NCBI GenBank assembly: GCA_028532985.1
Contig: JANCIK010000013.1
Coordinates: 2,232,001 to 2,296,000, forward strand
Direction of reading: 5' to 3'
Length of the DNA stretch: 64,000 nt
DNA from: Stropharia rugosoannulata
Taxonomy: Eukaryota; Basidiomycota; Agaricomycetes; Agaricales; Strophariaceae
Numbering within the stretch: the first letter of the stretch is position 1; the number at the start of each line of letters is the position of its first letter. Position numbers and translations under genes: made by a program. Positions 23,131 through 35,378 of this stretch are shown here, one piece after another. A model generated the notes under the pieces. That model was not told where the DNA came from. It did not search any database and saw only the letters and a list, made by a program, of their open reading frames with translations.

Positions 23131-25543
23131 AATTGAACAATCATCTTCGCAGCATGACGATTATCTTGTGCATTCTTAGGAGGCCAATCAACGTTTACCC
23201 TGATCACAAGACAAGCTGTATACAGCACTACGGTGTTACAACTGGATCCTAAGTAGTTATGATACACAGCATCTCTGTAAAATAGCTTCTATCACCGACG
23301 ACCAAAGGATAAGAGAGGACTAATACCTCCTAATAAGTACCAAAACATACATGCATGCATGTTCCATCTATTGGTATAAATCAAAGTAATTGTACAGCAA
23401 ACAATGTGTTCGTTGTGCGAATCCGATCCGATGCTGCTCTGACACTAGGCACCAGAAATTGCATAACCATGATAGTAATTTCATTGAGTTTGCATAGCAA
23501 ACCACGCGTTCCAATCGTCAAAGTATTCGACACTTACACAATGCACCGCAAGCCACGTGTCCGGGGCGTGTATGCATGGCATTCTGCCCTCGCGTTAGGC
23601 ACGAACAGCGACGTCGACTCGGCTGCGCAATGCTCTGTAGGCAAATTAGCAAATAGTGGTGTAATCGTGTGATAGTAGTTAGTACAACCACTACCCAGGG
23701 CCTGACCTTAAACACAACATGCGGCCGTAGTAATTTTGCAGTGCCAAACCTTACGCAGGCGCCCTAGTAGGCCTAAACCCGGCGTGGCATTAACTGAGAA
23801 TAGGGCCAAATTGTACTGCCGCCTGCCACTGCCTCCTCCGCCAGCCGATCCCTCTCTTCGAGTGCAACACGAGAAGGTCCGGGTCTCTACCAACGGCGCA
23901 CAAAACATCTTGCGCTTAATTCAAAGAGCGACGGGAACACTCAAAAGACACCTAAGAAGCAAAGACCGGCTCACGTATATCCGAATCAAAAGTATTTAAC
24001 ATACGGATGTAGTACCCAGACGACATACTATACAAATTCAATTAAAGTTGGATCAACATTAATACAAAAGGCGCTCTGTAGCGCATCATGTTCTACATAA
24101 GACATACTGTGGAACTGTGGGCATTCAAGCACTCTGAATCAAGCGGCGCTTTATCCGTCAATGGGTAAACCTGTTGGTGTCAGTAGCCATGCATGTCGGG
24201 TGAACTAATAAATACCTTCAAGATCTGCCTCGCTCTACTCCGGCATTTCTTTCTGAAACACAATTTAGAGTCTATACAGGTAAATACCGATTATTTCAGC
24301 ACGAAAGATACGCAGAAATGCACGCCGAGCTTCACTCGCCTCTCGCTCGCTCTGTCCCAATCAAAGGCTGTACAGTAGAAGACGGTCACGGTCTTCAAGC
24401 CAGTAAATTAAGAGGACATACAAATGGTGAAAAAAAAACCCCCAAAAACAAAAACAAAAAACAAAAAAAAAACTACAAGCACATGTACAAGCACACATCA
24501 CATATCTACCAACACGCAGAATAATCTACAGTAACCCAGACACACATGGATGATAAGCACCCGTCAAACTTTCAACACAGAATAATCTGCAGTGACCAAA
24601 ACACACAAACCAAAAAAGGGAGATACTAGGAACGCTCCCTCTTTTGTTGTAAGCAAAGAAAGGTCATATCTTTTAAGATATGGTAGATACAGACTTATAT
24701 TTGGCTTTCTTTGTCTCCCCCATTCCACCCTAAGGTGATAGATGCTCGCTTCGCTCGCAATAACAAGGCCATAAATAGATTAACATCAAATGTACTTACC
24801 GTCGCCCTTGTAATATTAGCTGTCTTCAAGCATAAGTAATTAAAGTCTTGTCATTGTATTGTGTACAAGTCTGCTTACTGACCTTGTATCAGCATATGGT
24901 AGCACAGAGGCTGAAGAACATAATACACCTACCCACCCCACGCTGCACATCAAGTCCAATAACCAAAGAAACCAAACGAATTCACTTTATTTTAATTCAA
25001 CACCCTTTACAAATAGTACTAGTACGTACGGACTATCTTTTATAAACACGCAAACACGCAAGCACGCACGCCAACGCCAACTGTAAACACCAAACAGTAA
25101 ACACCAAACGCCAAAGGCAGAGAACAACGAGACGGCGCTGGCTATCACGAACCATTGTTGCAGGTAAGTTGAAAACAAACAACCGTGCACGCGCTGAAGA
25201 AGTAGAAAAAACTAATCACATAAAGAAATAAAACAATCTAAGAGTCGACGAAGCCCCGTGGCCCGTCGACTGAACGACGCAAATAAAACATAAAAGTGAA
25301 CAAACTATCAAAAAAAAACACAACCCATGAAGGGCGAACCCGCCATCCCTCGCAGCTTCGAAGAGCAGCCGACAAATGAGGGAGGGGAGGCAAGAAGAGC
25401 TAGAAAATAATATAAAGAAGAAGCAAGAGTAAAAAAGCTCGTGAATAGAACTAAAAAGAAAAGAAAAGACACCAGGCGCCGCACACACACAAAGAATTCA
25501 CTCCCCCTCACCGTACATCGCAGTGCGCAGAGGCAGTCCAGCA
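23131..25543. other. Gene-free AT-rich interval
   Basis: Only short ORFs. An A/C homopolymer-rich tract (AAAAACAAAAAC-like) lies at about 24425-24475. The last 350 bp lie beyond the copper-fist stop codon and probably include its 3' UTR. No gene supported. Confidence 0.55.
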
Positions 25544-27412
25544 CTAAAATATATGCAAGTTTGCAAGGGACGGCCCACCCGCACTCCCATTATCCCTATC
25601 AGACCCCCTCCCCCCAGCAGAGGACGGCGACCCAAACGATCCACCTGCACTTCTTGAAGCCGAGGTAGAAGCGGACGCAGAACCACGCGATGACCCCGAG
25701 CTCGTTGTCCGCATATTCATATTTAACGGCGGCGCGGTGCGGTGGGGATTAGGATTCGAGGACGAACCCGTACTCGAGCGATGATGAGCGCGGGGATCTG
25801 GGTTGGAATGCGGATTTGAATGTACATCCCGGTCATACATCCCAGGAACACGTCCACTAGGCCTGTATGCGGGCGCAGGTCGTTCACTTGGATGCGAGGG
25901 GTGGCCGTGGCTCGAGGCGGACGATGTGGAAGGTGAGCGGCTACGCGAAGCCGCGGACGCATCGGAGCCTGGGGCTGATGGGATGTCGAGGAAAAGACGG
26001 GGGTTAGGATTTGAAGAGAACAAGCGCGGATCGATGTTCCGATCATCCGAGCGCTGGCGATGATGCGAGCCACCACTATAATCGGGCCGTTTTGAATTTT
26101 GCATGGGGTCGTAGAGCATGCCGTCGTCAGGATTATATCCCGAGTAAGAATGCATGGCGGAATTGGAGGTGTCGTCTGGGTAACTATATGCGCGGCTAGG
26201 CCACGGCTGCTGGTTGGGATAATCATTGTACTGCGGGAACGTATTCGAGCTCGCCATGCCCGAGCCAGCCGAAGCAGACATGGCGCGGAGCCAGTCAGCA
26301 ACCGAGTCGGAGCTGGTGTCGTATATTGACAAGGCAGTGTTGGGCGGGACCATAGCGGATGAGGGGAGGGCGAGGATGGTGCAGTCCATACACGTGCCGC
26401 AGCCCTCGGGGTTGGCGCAGGATGCGTAAGCAGAGGAGCGGGACTGGGGATGGGTGTTGTGGTGGACGCAGCCGGGGCATGCACAGCCATCGCCGCAGCC
26501 GCAGAGGGAGGGGAAGCCGCCTGCGCCGGCGGTGAGAGCGGAGGGGGCGTAGGGCTCGAGCGGGCCCCAGTCAGGCAGTGTGGGGAAGCCGTACGCGTCG
26601 TAGGCGGGTGTAGTGGGCGGAAGCGGTGCGTGGGTGCGGCCATAGGGAGACGGGGCGGTGCGATGCGCATGCGGGTGGGAGTGAGGCGCAGCACCAGAGG
26701 GATCATGGAGGGGCCCAGTAGGTCTAGGGATGAGTGGGCGGAGCTCCTGTATGCGGGAGATAATCTGGTTTGACATGGACGCGTGCCTGTCCTGGGCCTG
26801 CCTGGAGCGGGGGACGGTGCAGTTGCAGGGCATACCCTGCTTGCACTGGGGGCTGTGGAGGGAGGACACTAGGGGCGGGTCAGCATGCCGGACGACACGG
26901 GATATGGCGCCGGACAAAGGGGGGCATACCACCGTGGTCCGAGTCATCGCTGTGGGCGGGCGGGAAGGCGACCGACGTCCCCAAGGCGGGCGGAAGGCCG
27001 TTGGGGAACGCGGCGCGCTCTACACCTTGAGCCGGCCCTGAGAAGTGAACGGGGGAGACGGGGAATACAATCTTATTCGTGAGCCAGCTGCACGCGACGA
27101 GTGGTTGTGAGAGACACACCTTGCTGCTCAAACTTGGCTTCGCAGATACATTTGACGTGGACTTGCTTTTCCTTGCGCAGCTGGCGGCAGTGCTCGCATT
27201 GGGTGATGGGGCGGCCCTTTTTCTTGATCTCGAACAGGGGGCGGTCGGTGTGTTTGCACGACGACGAGCGGTGCCCCTTGATGCACGTCTCGCTGGGGCC
27301 AGTCAGCACGGGCGTAGCAGCATAACAACGAACGTACCAGGCGTATTTTTTGGAGCCGACAAGCTGTCGACGCGTCAGCAGGAGTGGAAAGAGGGAGGAG
27401 GGGACTGACCAT
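25544..27412 (-). CDS. Copper-fist transcription factor (Cuf1/Mac1/Ace1 family)
   Basis: Five coding exons: 27412-27410 (the ATG alone), 27363-27338, 27292-27120, 27037-26930, 26868-25544 (1635 nt, 544 aa). Residues 1-45 form a canonical copper fist, starting MLVGSKKYACETCIKGHR, with zinc ligands Cys10, Cys13, Cys22, His24 and the minor-groove KKKGRP motif. A Cys-rich block with spacing CGCGDGCACPGC...CGTCMDC lies near the middle, resembling the copper-sensing clusters of Cuf1/Mac1. The C-terminal half is Ser/Pro/Asn-rich low complexity. Such proteins turn on copper uptake or detoxification genes according to copper level; which of these roles applies cannot be told from sequence. Without the 3-nt first exon the fist would lack an ATG, so that splice is well constrained. 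Confidence 0.9.
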
Positions 27413-30020
27413 GGTGGGTGGGTGTTATTGGGAAAGGGGGATGGGACGTGGAATGGGAGCGTATTTAATCATCGTTGGTGGGCGTATCAGCGGGAGGAGA
27501 GTGTGCCCATCTTGACAGGCCCGGGCTTCCTTATACGAGCACAGACCATCACACCAACAAACACAAACACACCAAGATCCCTGCGATCCCGCTCCCCGCA
27601 CGCCCTCCCGCCCGCCCAGTCCCTATTCTTTCATCCGACCCCCCTGTCCGATTGCTCTTGCCCATCGCCGCTGGCCAGCGCGCATTTTTGCGCAATATAG
27701 AGGCTCCTATTTGCGCGCGGGCTTGGAACGGGTGAATCAGGCGCAGATGAGCGCTTTTCGCCAGAGGAAGACGCGCCGTGGTACTCTGGCCTCATGGCGC
27801 GCTTGTGGCAAATCTCCCCTTTCCAATTCCGGCCCTCCCCTCGCCCATCCCATCCCCACCCCTCCTCGCACCCCCGCCGCACCCCCGCACCGCACCGCAC
27901 CCCGCGCACGCACCTCACGCACCGCAGAGCTTATCGCGCACGCCCTATCATGCGCGCATCTGGTGACCGCGGGGCCCTGTGACCCCGGCCCCCTCGAGGC
28001 TGTGCGCGGTGAGGGATTTTGGCTGATCCAACAGCCCGTCTGGCTTTGTTCCCAGCGCACATCTCCTTCAATTATCCGACCGCACCCCTTCCCACCGCCC
28101 TCCTCGTCCGCCGCACCCCCCGGTCTCCCCGGCCACCGCCGTCACCCCCGCTAGCATGGGACCCCTCCCAAATATGGCGCGCCCAAAATACCCCCACCGT
28201 CTCGCGCAGCGCTCACAGTCTCGTCTCGCGCGGACGCTGACCTCAGCCCTGTCCCCGGGTACCCTAGCTAGAGCTTGTTTGGCTGATCCCCATCCCTCGC
28301 TATCTAATCTTCTTAATCCCCAGCTCGACCGTGCCGTACACAAGAAGCACAACCAAAGAAGCAGACGCCCGTCTTTCCCGCCGGTTCGCCCATATTACCT
28401 CACACTCCAACAGGGCTATATTGGACGCGCGCGTGCGCGCAACTCTCCCTTCATGCTTCCTGCCTTCTACGCGTACGTTATTCATCCCATACGTTATTCA
28501 TCGCCTACCTTATTTATTCACCTCATACGTTATTCATCTCCCAGATATTAGTTCGCACGCATCTTCACATCTTTGTACATTACACCCAGACGTACGCGCT
28601 CACTTACGCAACGCACGGCTATGCACGTCTCGCGTCGTCGCGTCCCATCCAATTCATCTTATTACTAACCTCCCTTCCCATTACATATCCCGCCCAACTC
28701 GAATTCCCATCTCATTTCACCTACTTCCTTCCCGCATTCTCCTTCCATCCCGCCCAGCGACGCGCCCAACCCGTCCGCGCGCCTGCTCGACCACGGCCTC
28801 CTCTCGCTCCCAAAACACTCCTCCATCCTCCCGAGTCCCTAAACCCCCAACCACCTCTCAAAAACCTCACCCACCCCCGCGATCCACAAAGTCCCACACA
28901 AACCCAAACCCAAACCCAACTTTATCTAAGCGACTCAACCCACCCCACGCCACCACGCCCACGCCCGCCTCTCCTCGCCTCGCCGCGCTCCGCCGCGCTC
29001 CCCACACCTTCCCGCCTACCTACCACGCCACGCTCTCCTCTCACCACACCGCCGCGCCTTCCGCTCGTCATGACGCCCAGACCCACCACACCACACCACG
29101 CCCACGTACCACACCCATGCAGCACACAAATGAACAAGTCATACACCCTTAGAACTCCCTGCTCTACACGCCACGCCACATCGTCCCACCGCGCTCCCAC
29201 TCCCGTACGCGCTCGCGCTCGCCTCTATAAGTTGCTCTTTCCCTTCCCCCTCGGCGCCAATTCTGCGCCACCCGTCCCCGTTCACATCCCTCCTCCGCCT
29301 CCGCACCCTCGCACCCGTCCTCCAGCCCATACACGCGTACCCATCATGGCATAGCACGGCACCTACCATTCCACACGCGCAGCCATCATTCCACCCCAAC
29401 CCCAAAACCCCAATCTCAAAAAATAAACAAAAACAAAAACAAAAACACAAAAACACAAAAATCATTTTTAAAAAAGCACCTAAAACCCCACCAGGCCCGT
29501 GCGTGAGCCCCGTACGACGGGAGCGCACGTCCGATTCCGAATCCGGGTGTAAGTATACACGACAGAATCACGCACGCACGCACGAACTTGGAACCATATT
29601 CAAGCAAGTGTAAAGTACCCATACAGGCATTTATAGACGGACAGCGGACAGCCTGGAGTATATGTACTTGCATAAATAATAACACTATCATGAACCTGGG
29701 ACCTGAGGGAGAAAGTGGACCTGCGCTATACTGCTCGAGAAGGAAGACCTCCCAACTACTAAGTACATAGAGTAGAGCCACGGCGGCAGATAGCCCTCCA
29801 ACCAACCCAGCCAGCCATCTATCCATCCATCCACCCAGTCAGTCAGAACAGTCAGAACCACTCACCCACCCACACCCGGGAGCAGCACAATTCAGATAAC
29901 TAACCAACAGCGCACTATAACAGACAAACCACCAACATAACACTACTTTAGATAACCACCCAACAGAGCACCAGGAATAGAGTAAGTAAGTAGCTTACCC
30001 CAGAACGTTCTCTTCTCTTC
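27413..30020. other. Gene-free, strand-skewed region upstream of the copper-fist gene
   Basis: The plus strand from about 27.8 to 29.4 kb is extremely C-rich and G-poor, with long Pro/Thr/Ser/His-only pseudo-ORFs (for example 28331-29152) that I take to be compositional artefacts. Three tandem copies of a TACGTTATTCATC motif lie at about 28475-28537. An A-rich AAACAAAAAC tract is at about 29418-29470. The region probably contains the long 5' region/promoter of the copper-fist gene. Confidence 0.5.
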
Positions 30021-30085
30021 CCTGCTCAGCTCATGTCAGCTCTGCTCAGCTCAGGTCAGCTCTGCTCAGGTCAGCTCATGTCATG
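30021..30085. repeat. Minisatellite of about 20 bp units
   Basis: Three imperfect units beginning TGCTCAGCTCATGTCAGCTC, TGCTCAGCTCAGGTCAGCTC and TGCTCAGGTCAGCTCATGTC stand head to tail. A second short array based on CATCACCGTACCCA lies at about 30480-30508. Confidence 0.75.
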
Positions 30086-33000
30086 ACGTGCATTTCTATT
30101 CTCTAGTATTCGGTTCCTACTCTATGTATAGAGTACACATTGACACGACGCGGTGCATCTGTGCTATACTTATTCATACATATCAATGTGCAGGTTCTAT
30201 ACTTACTTACCCATATCACTCGCTACATATAGTAAGCGGTCTATACTTACCCAACGAACCGTCACCAGAAATAAGCACATGTGGCATGTCTCCCGACGCG
30301 ACGCGAGCGGGCGGGCTGACGGGCTGACTGACGGGTGTGAAGCTAGCTAGCCAGTGGGTGTTCGGACGCCAAAACACCTGCTCCGGTCGGATGTTGTGTG
30401 ATAGCAATGCAAACCCCCCAAGTTATCCGCGAGCGGCGGGCCAATGAGGCCCGGCTACAACATCACCGTACGTACCCTCATCACCGTACCCACATCACCG
30501 TACCCACAGCACACCCCGCACCCCGCACCGCTCCAAGAAGTAAGCGCCCGCGGACCAAGTGCGCGGTCTGAGTATCCTAATTAAGTACCATTAATACCAT
30601 CATAAACGTTCAAGCAACGTAAGTCGGAGAAGGGCGAGTTAATGGTGATACCATGATCTCTTCCCCTTGTCGGTGTCGCGCCTACCCAGGTACAACTTCG
30701 TACCCGCGAGAGAAGAGCCTATCAAGCTACCGTCCCCGCGCACAGCGCGTCTGACGCTCCCCGGCACGTGTGCCCCAGAGTCATAAACGCAGCACTGAGC
30801 AAAGATCCCCCACGACCGCAACGATACCCACAACACCTCCGCAATGATAGTGACACTCACAACCTGAGACAAGACAAGACGAGGCGAGGCGAGGCGGAGC
30901 ATGTGCACGACCACGCACTCCACTGCGGCCTTTTAGCTGTTCGGCGATCATCGACAGCGACAGCGACATCGATCATGATGCATGATTCCTGAATATTCGA
31001 ATCATGACAACTGGCAGGAGTGTGTGCGGGCGTGTGTGCGGGCGGACGGGCGAGCGTCCTGGCACCGTCACCGTCGCCGTCGCCGTCACCGGCTCCCGGG
31101 ATATATGTACACTAGCACTCGCACGCACGGGGTCCGCACCACGGATAAATTAACCCAGAAGGAAGAGGGGGACAGGACGTGCCCGTCGTACACAAGCAGA
31201 CAGCAGGACAGCGGCGTGGGCGTCAGAAGTGGCACGTATGTGACGTATATATTCAGCGACGGTCCAGCGTCCAACGTCCAGCGTCCAGCATACCCACGCC
31301 CGCCTACTCCCACACAAGTCCGGAGATGGGGGGGCAGCGGAGACGGACACGGGCTAGCCCGACATGGAGAACGGGTTCGATTGGTCTTATTCGATTGCCG
31401 ACGCTTACCTTTTGGAGTAAGAAAAAATGAAATAAAAACATATCATGCACGTGAGGGTAACATGATAATGTCACACAGGGGCTTTCCGAAGAGCCGTGAA
31501 GTAAAATACCGGCATCGACATGAGCCCCGAAGCCGGCCTTGCCGAATCAATTCACACAGGGGGGCGACCAGCTAAGCAACGGGCGAAGCGGATTGCGCTG
31601 AGCAACCAAGCGCAGACACTTTTAAAGCTTATGTTCCCTTTCTGTTTGTGATTCATTAGCTTAGTGTTGGTTTAATGTGAAGATTTAATGGGGCTTTAAG
31701 CTTAAGATAATAAGTAGTGGCAACACATTCATCTGTGGCTCGCTCAGTTGCGGCTGTGCAGTTCCGTTTGAGTCCCGTGGCCTAATGGACTCCAGTCGAG
31801 ATGTTCCTAGTTCCTACGACTGCTTCACTTTGCGCTCTCGCATCATTGCTTTTCAATGGCGTTCAACAAGAACTAAACTTCCTTTGTCTTCCTCAGTGCA
31901 CGTTTTACTGTACTACTATGGTAATTACCTATCTAATGCGCATGTATTAATCTAGGTACATAGAACAAAGTGTCAGTGGCTCAGCGGCGACCATGCTGTG
32001 TGGCAAGCAGGCGTCAGCAGAGCAACTGTGGTCAATAGTGGCTCGCCGACCGTGCCGTGTTGCAACCGGGCGGCAGCAGAGCCACTGTGACGACCTGTAA
32101 CAGTAAGTGGAAAAAACAACATTACCATGAGGCAGCCGGAGGTTGTTGGACCCTGGTGTGCCTGGATCGAAAAAGACCAATCGACTGAAACCTCCCCGAC
32201 ATGGTAGTTTTATGTCCAGGTTAGTATGTATGGCACCCCACGGACTCGGAGCCTCCGGCGGCGCCGTGCCGCACGTGGACATTGAGGTCCTGACCGCCGG
32301 GAGACCACCTACATCTTCGCCTCACCTCGCCACGCCGTATAAGCTGTCATGCCACGCCATCATATACATAGAACTCAATTGCACCAGCATCACCAGCGGG
32401 GCACGGCGACACCCACGCAGCGCCGCTGTCGTCACGCCCGTCCGCCTTGAACCAATACGTGTATCAAATACGATACGTCTATGTACATACAAGTAATACA
32501 ATATGTACATCACATCACATCACATCACAGCGTATAAATAGCGCATTCTCGACGTTCTACACGTTCTGTCTTTCCGCTTCGCGCGCTGGGAGCTATAGCC
32601 GGACATGTGGTTTAGGACTTTAGCCTAGTATGTAAGCGAGCCACAGCGCGCACGCACGTGCGGCCCACTGGCACTTGATCGTGAAATGGGTGGAGCGCGG
32701 CCCCAGTAGTGCTAGCGGTGTGTACCACGGGCTGTGCGGTGGACCACGACAATATAACATACACCTTCCGAGCTTGAGCTTGATATGCAAGCAAAAGGTG
32801 ATAGGTGGGCAGGCAATATTAGATTCGATCACACTCGACGCCGTCGGGCATGGGCAATACCCTGCCTGCCCTGTCGCGCTATCATGCCCGGCGTCTAGAG
32901 TAGACATATGGACCACGCCCGTGCATGTCCCAAGACAATAACAGCACAGACTTGCTTCAAGAGCCTTTCTACCTGCTTTCTGCGGATAAAGCTTAAATTT

Positions 33001-33751
33001 AAATAAATCTTTTCCATACCAGCAATCAAGGTATGATCTGCATAACAACACAATGACACGGCGCGAGGGCTGCTGTGCAGTGCATAATCGGCCCATTCCT
33101 CCAGGCCTCGTGTGCGCCAGTATGTATGCACATATGTATGTATGCGGCGCATTCCCCAATTCCCCATCCGCAGCGCGTCCCGCAGGCTGCATGCATGCAT
33201 ATCATACATGATCCACCAGCTCCCAAGGTACACCAACCAGCACTACGACGATCAGAAGACACAAGCATCACGCGCACGCGCACTGCCTCCCGGTTATCAT
33301 GCTGCTGCTGCTGCGGGGGGGATGCATCGAGGCCTCAGTATATGCAGTCATAAGACGCCCATACGTGCGTGCCAGGCGTGCTGATCCCACTGCGCTGGGA
33401 AGGACGCACTAAATCGCGGCGCTTCCATTCACATTCACAACTCGTCCCCGTGTCCTGGCTTATCGCCTGCGATTGCCCTGGGTCGCGGGATCGCATGTCT
33501 GGTCACTGGTTGCACTTATCTTGTATCAGGCAAGCAGGAAAGCAAATGACGAACCGCTTTGACTCATATGGGGATGCGCCTGCACCAAATTCTCTCGCGG
33601 TAATACTCGCCCATAGCCCTCTTCTCTGCAGAAGTCGAAGGCTTAGGCGAAATTGAGGAGCAGCAAAGCCATATTCATTCGGAAGGTGCACTCTGGGGAG
33701 GGCTGAAAGGCTATTTGGCATAGCCTGTCGTGGAATGAAATATTTTGCAAC
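30086..33751. other. Gene-free interval with short repeats
   Basis: About 3.7 kb without a gene I can support. It contains the CATCACCGTACCC array (about 30480), the imperfect duplication at 31974-32090, and a TATAAATAGCGC sequence near 32531 not followed by a plausible ORF. Several ORFs of 60-197 codons lack recognisable content and intron support. Confidence 0.5.
31974..32090. repeat. Imperfect tandem duplication bounded by a 9-bp inverted repeat
   Basis: Unit 1 (31975-32036) and unit 2 (32037-32090) both run AGTGGCTC...CGACC.TGC.GTG(T/G)..CAA.C.GGCG.CAGCAGAGC.ACTGTG. The block begins CAGTGGCTC and ends GAGCCACTG, an inverted pair reminiscent of hAT-type ends. No target duplication is evident. 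Confidence 0.55.
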
Positions 33752-33848
33752 GTCACTTTGCCGGAGTGGTTAACGGGATCGCCTGCTACCTTGTAGTACT
33801 GTGAGCGGTTGGTCTTTGACCGCGAGTGTTCGAATCACTCAGGTGACG
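33752..33848 (+). tRNA. tRNA-Ser(GCU) with a 15-nt intron
   Basis: A full cloverleaf can be folded. Acceptor GTCACTT (33752-33758) pairs with AGGTGAC (33841-33847) and is followed by discriminator G. The D stem is CCG/CGG around AGTGGTTAA. Anticodon stem ATCGC (33778-33782) pairs with GCGGT (33805-33809). The loop is CTGCTA+A, with anticodon GCT at 33785-33787. The long variable arm GGTC/GACC, typical of serine tRNA, lies at 33811-33821. T stem GAGTG/CACTC encloses TTCGAAT. The intron, 33789-33803, sits directly after position 37, the canonical eukaryotic site. It decodes AGC (and AGU by wobble). Spliced length is 82 nt. It stands alone, with no gene neighbour within 1 kb. Confidence 0.93.
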
Positions 33849-33867
33849 CGAGTGCGCAAGTGCTTAC

Positions 33868-33873
33868 TTTTTT
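33868..33873 (+). terminator. RNA polymerase III terminator of tRNA-Ser
   Basis: A run of six T, 19 nt after the tRNA 3' end, as expected for Pol III termination. Confidence 0.75.
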
Positions 33874-35378
33874 GGAAAAAGTCCCTTTTTGGCAGGTCAC
33901 CTGGCGTATACAGTATTAGATATAACAAGGTTATGTTGTATGTACGCCTATGCCATTTACCCTACCCCGCTTACCACTTAACACCACTCCCTTATCTAAG
34001 CGCCTACTCAGCAGGTCGCGTCACTATCTGTTTAGATGTTGGCTACGCGACATGCTTCGTTCATTGCAGCCTTCTCAGTTTGATTATCCCCCACCAGATT
34101 GCATGCGATAGCAGAAATGGGCACAAAAGAATATGAAAGCTCCTCACTCATACCCACCATCAACGAGAGCTAGACAATAGGTACGCAAACATCGCAGCCC
34201 GCCCGCCGCTGCGCTGTCCGTCAATTAAGCCTTATATACAAGAGGAGTAAGCACCCTGGTGCCTAATGATATTATTTTTAGCCAGCTTCAAAGTTCGCGC
34301 CATTTTTAAAACACGCCACGCTCGCGGGAGGAGATCGCTGCTCGCTGTTCGCGCCGGATTTGTGGGGCGATCATGGGGCTTGAAGGGCCTGTAGCCTGCG
34401 TTAAATGAACGGCGGATAAGCCTGGAAGGGAAATAGAGCATGTATGGCGTTATCTATACGCATATGCATATGCGATACAGGTCGTGGTCGGCGGTCGCCC
34501 CTTCTGACCGTAGTAGTGTTCTCCGATTGATAGCCTGGGTCCTGCTGGTCGTGATGGACTGTGAAGAAGAGAAGCGCGACGGGGGTTGGTGGAAAGGCTG
34601 TGCTGCTCGAGCTTCGTGGAGGTCTACGTCTACGAAGTACGCGACAGCTCGTGACTACAAGGTCTGTGAGAAACCCTGTACCGTTGCGACCCTCTTTATA
34701 AATAGCGCAATACAGCAAGCGTCGACGTCAAGACATGCGAATATGTATTTCCGCGTTCAGAGTCCTGCGATGTCATGCGTGCTATATTTGACTCTGAACG
34801 ACGTCTTGCAGAACCTTCGTCTACGTGGGTAGCCACTTTATTTAATTTTCCGCCTCTTGTTTCCAGACGTTTCGGAGTCCGGCCGACCATCCTCTCGTTT
34901 CTTGAGCGCAGCTTCTCCGAAATTCACATTCCCACTGCGCTCTGTGTAATATTCTCGGCGACATCATTTCATTAGTTCTGTTTCAGACCTTCAATTTGGC
35001 TAGCGAATGGATCTCGTGTCTGATATCGCTGGTCATGGATGAAGCGTTGCAGGGATAAAATAACTTGACCGCATTTGTTCAGACGGCGTGATAGCACTAA
35101 CAGCTGACAGCCACAGCCATGAGCTAAAGTAGCACTGTAGGCAGGACTAAATGCGCCATACAAGGAGCTGACTTGTACAGCCCTCAATGGTAAAGACTAG
35201 GTTGGTAAAGCATTGATATGTGCTTAATTTCTCTATTGGAAAGGGTATTGAATGTGCTATAAATAGACAGATCAGCAGTTATTGGGCGCTTATTCAGTCC
35301 GATCCCTCCTGCCTCCTACTTGTTCTCAGGCTATGTATGCATTTCATGAGCGGTAATGAGTGGGATTGAAACGCATCA
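33874..35378. other. Gene-free interval
   Basis: TATAAATAG(C/A) sequences occur at about 34696 and 35259 but neither is followed by an ORF or mini-gene I can support. Nothing else seen. Confidence 0.5.

Noticed and set aside
25723..26706. 327-codon minus-strand ORF in another frame of the copper-fist gene
   Set aside because: It is a shadow of the long Ser/Pro-rich last exon; its frame is not connected to the zinc fist.
28331..29152. 273-codon plus-strand ORF rich in Pro, Thr, Ser, His and Arg
   Set aside because: Composition follows directly from the G-poor, C-rich strand; several overlapping frames are equally open, and there is no domain, signal peptide or splice continuation.
30396..30412. 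TGTGTGATAGCA, a possible second CVIA CaaX end
   Set aside because: It is followed by ATG rather than a stop codon, so the Cys would not be four residues from the C-terminus.
30982..31575. 197-codon plus-strand ORF
   Set aside because: Arg/His-rich text in a repeat-bearing region, with overlapping ORFs in both strands and no recognisable motif.
31760..31790. GTGGCCTAATGG, a tRNA A-box-like sequence
   Set aside because: No B box or cloverleaf at the right distance on either strand.
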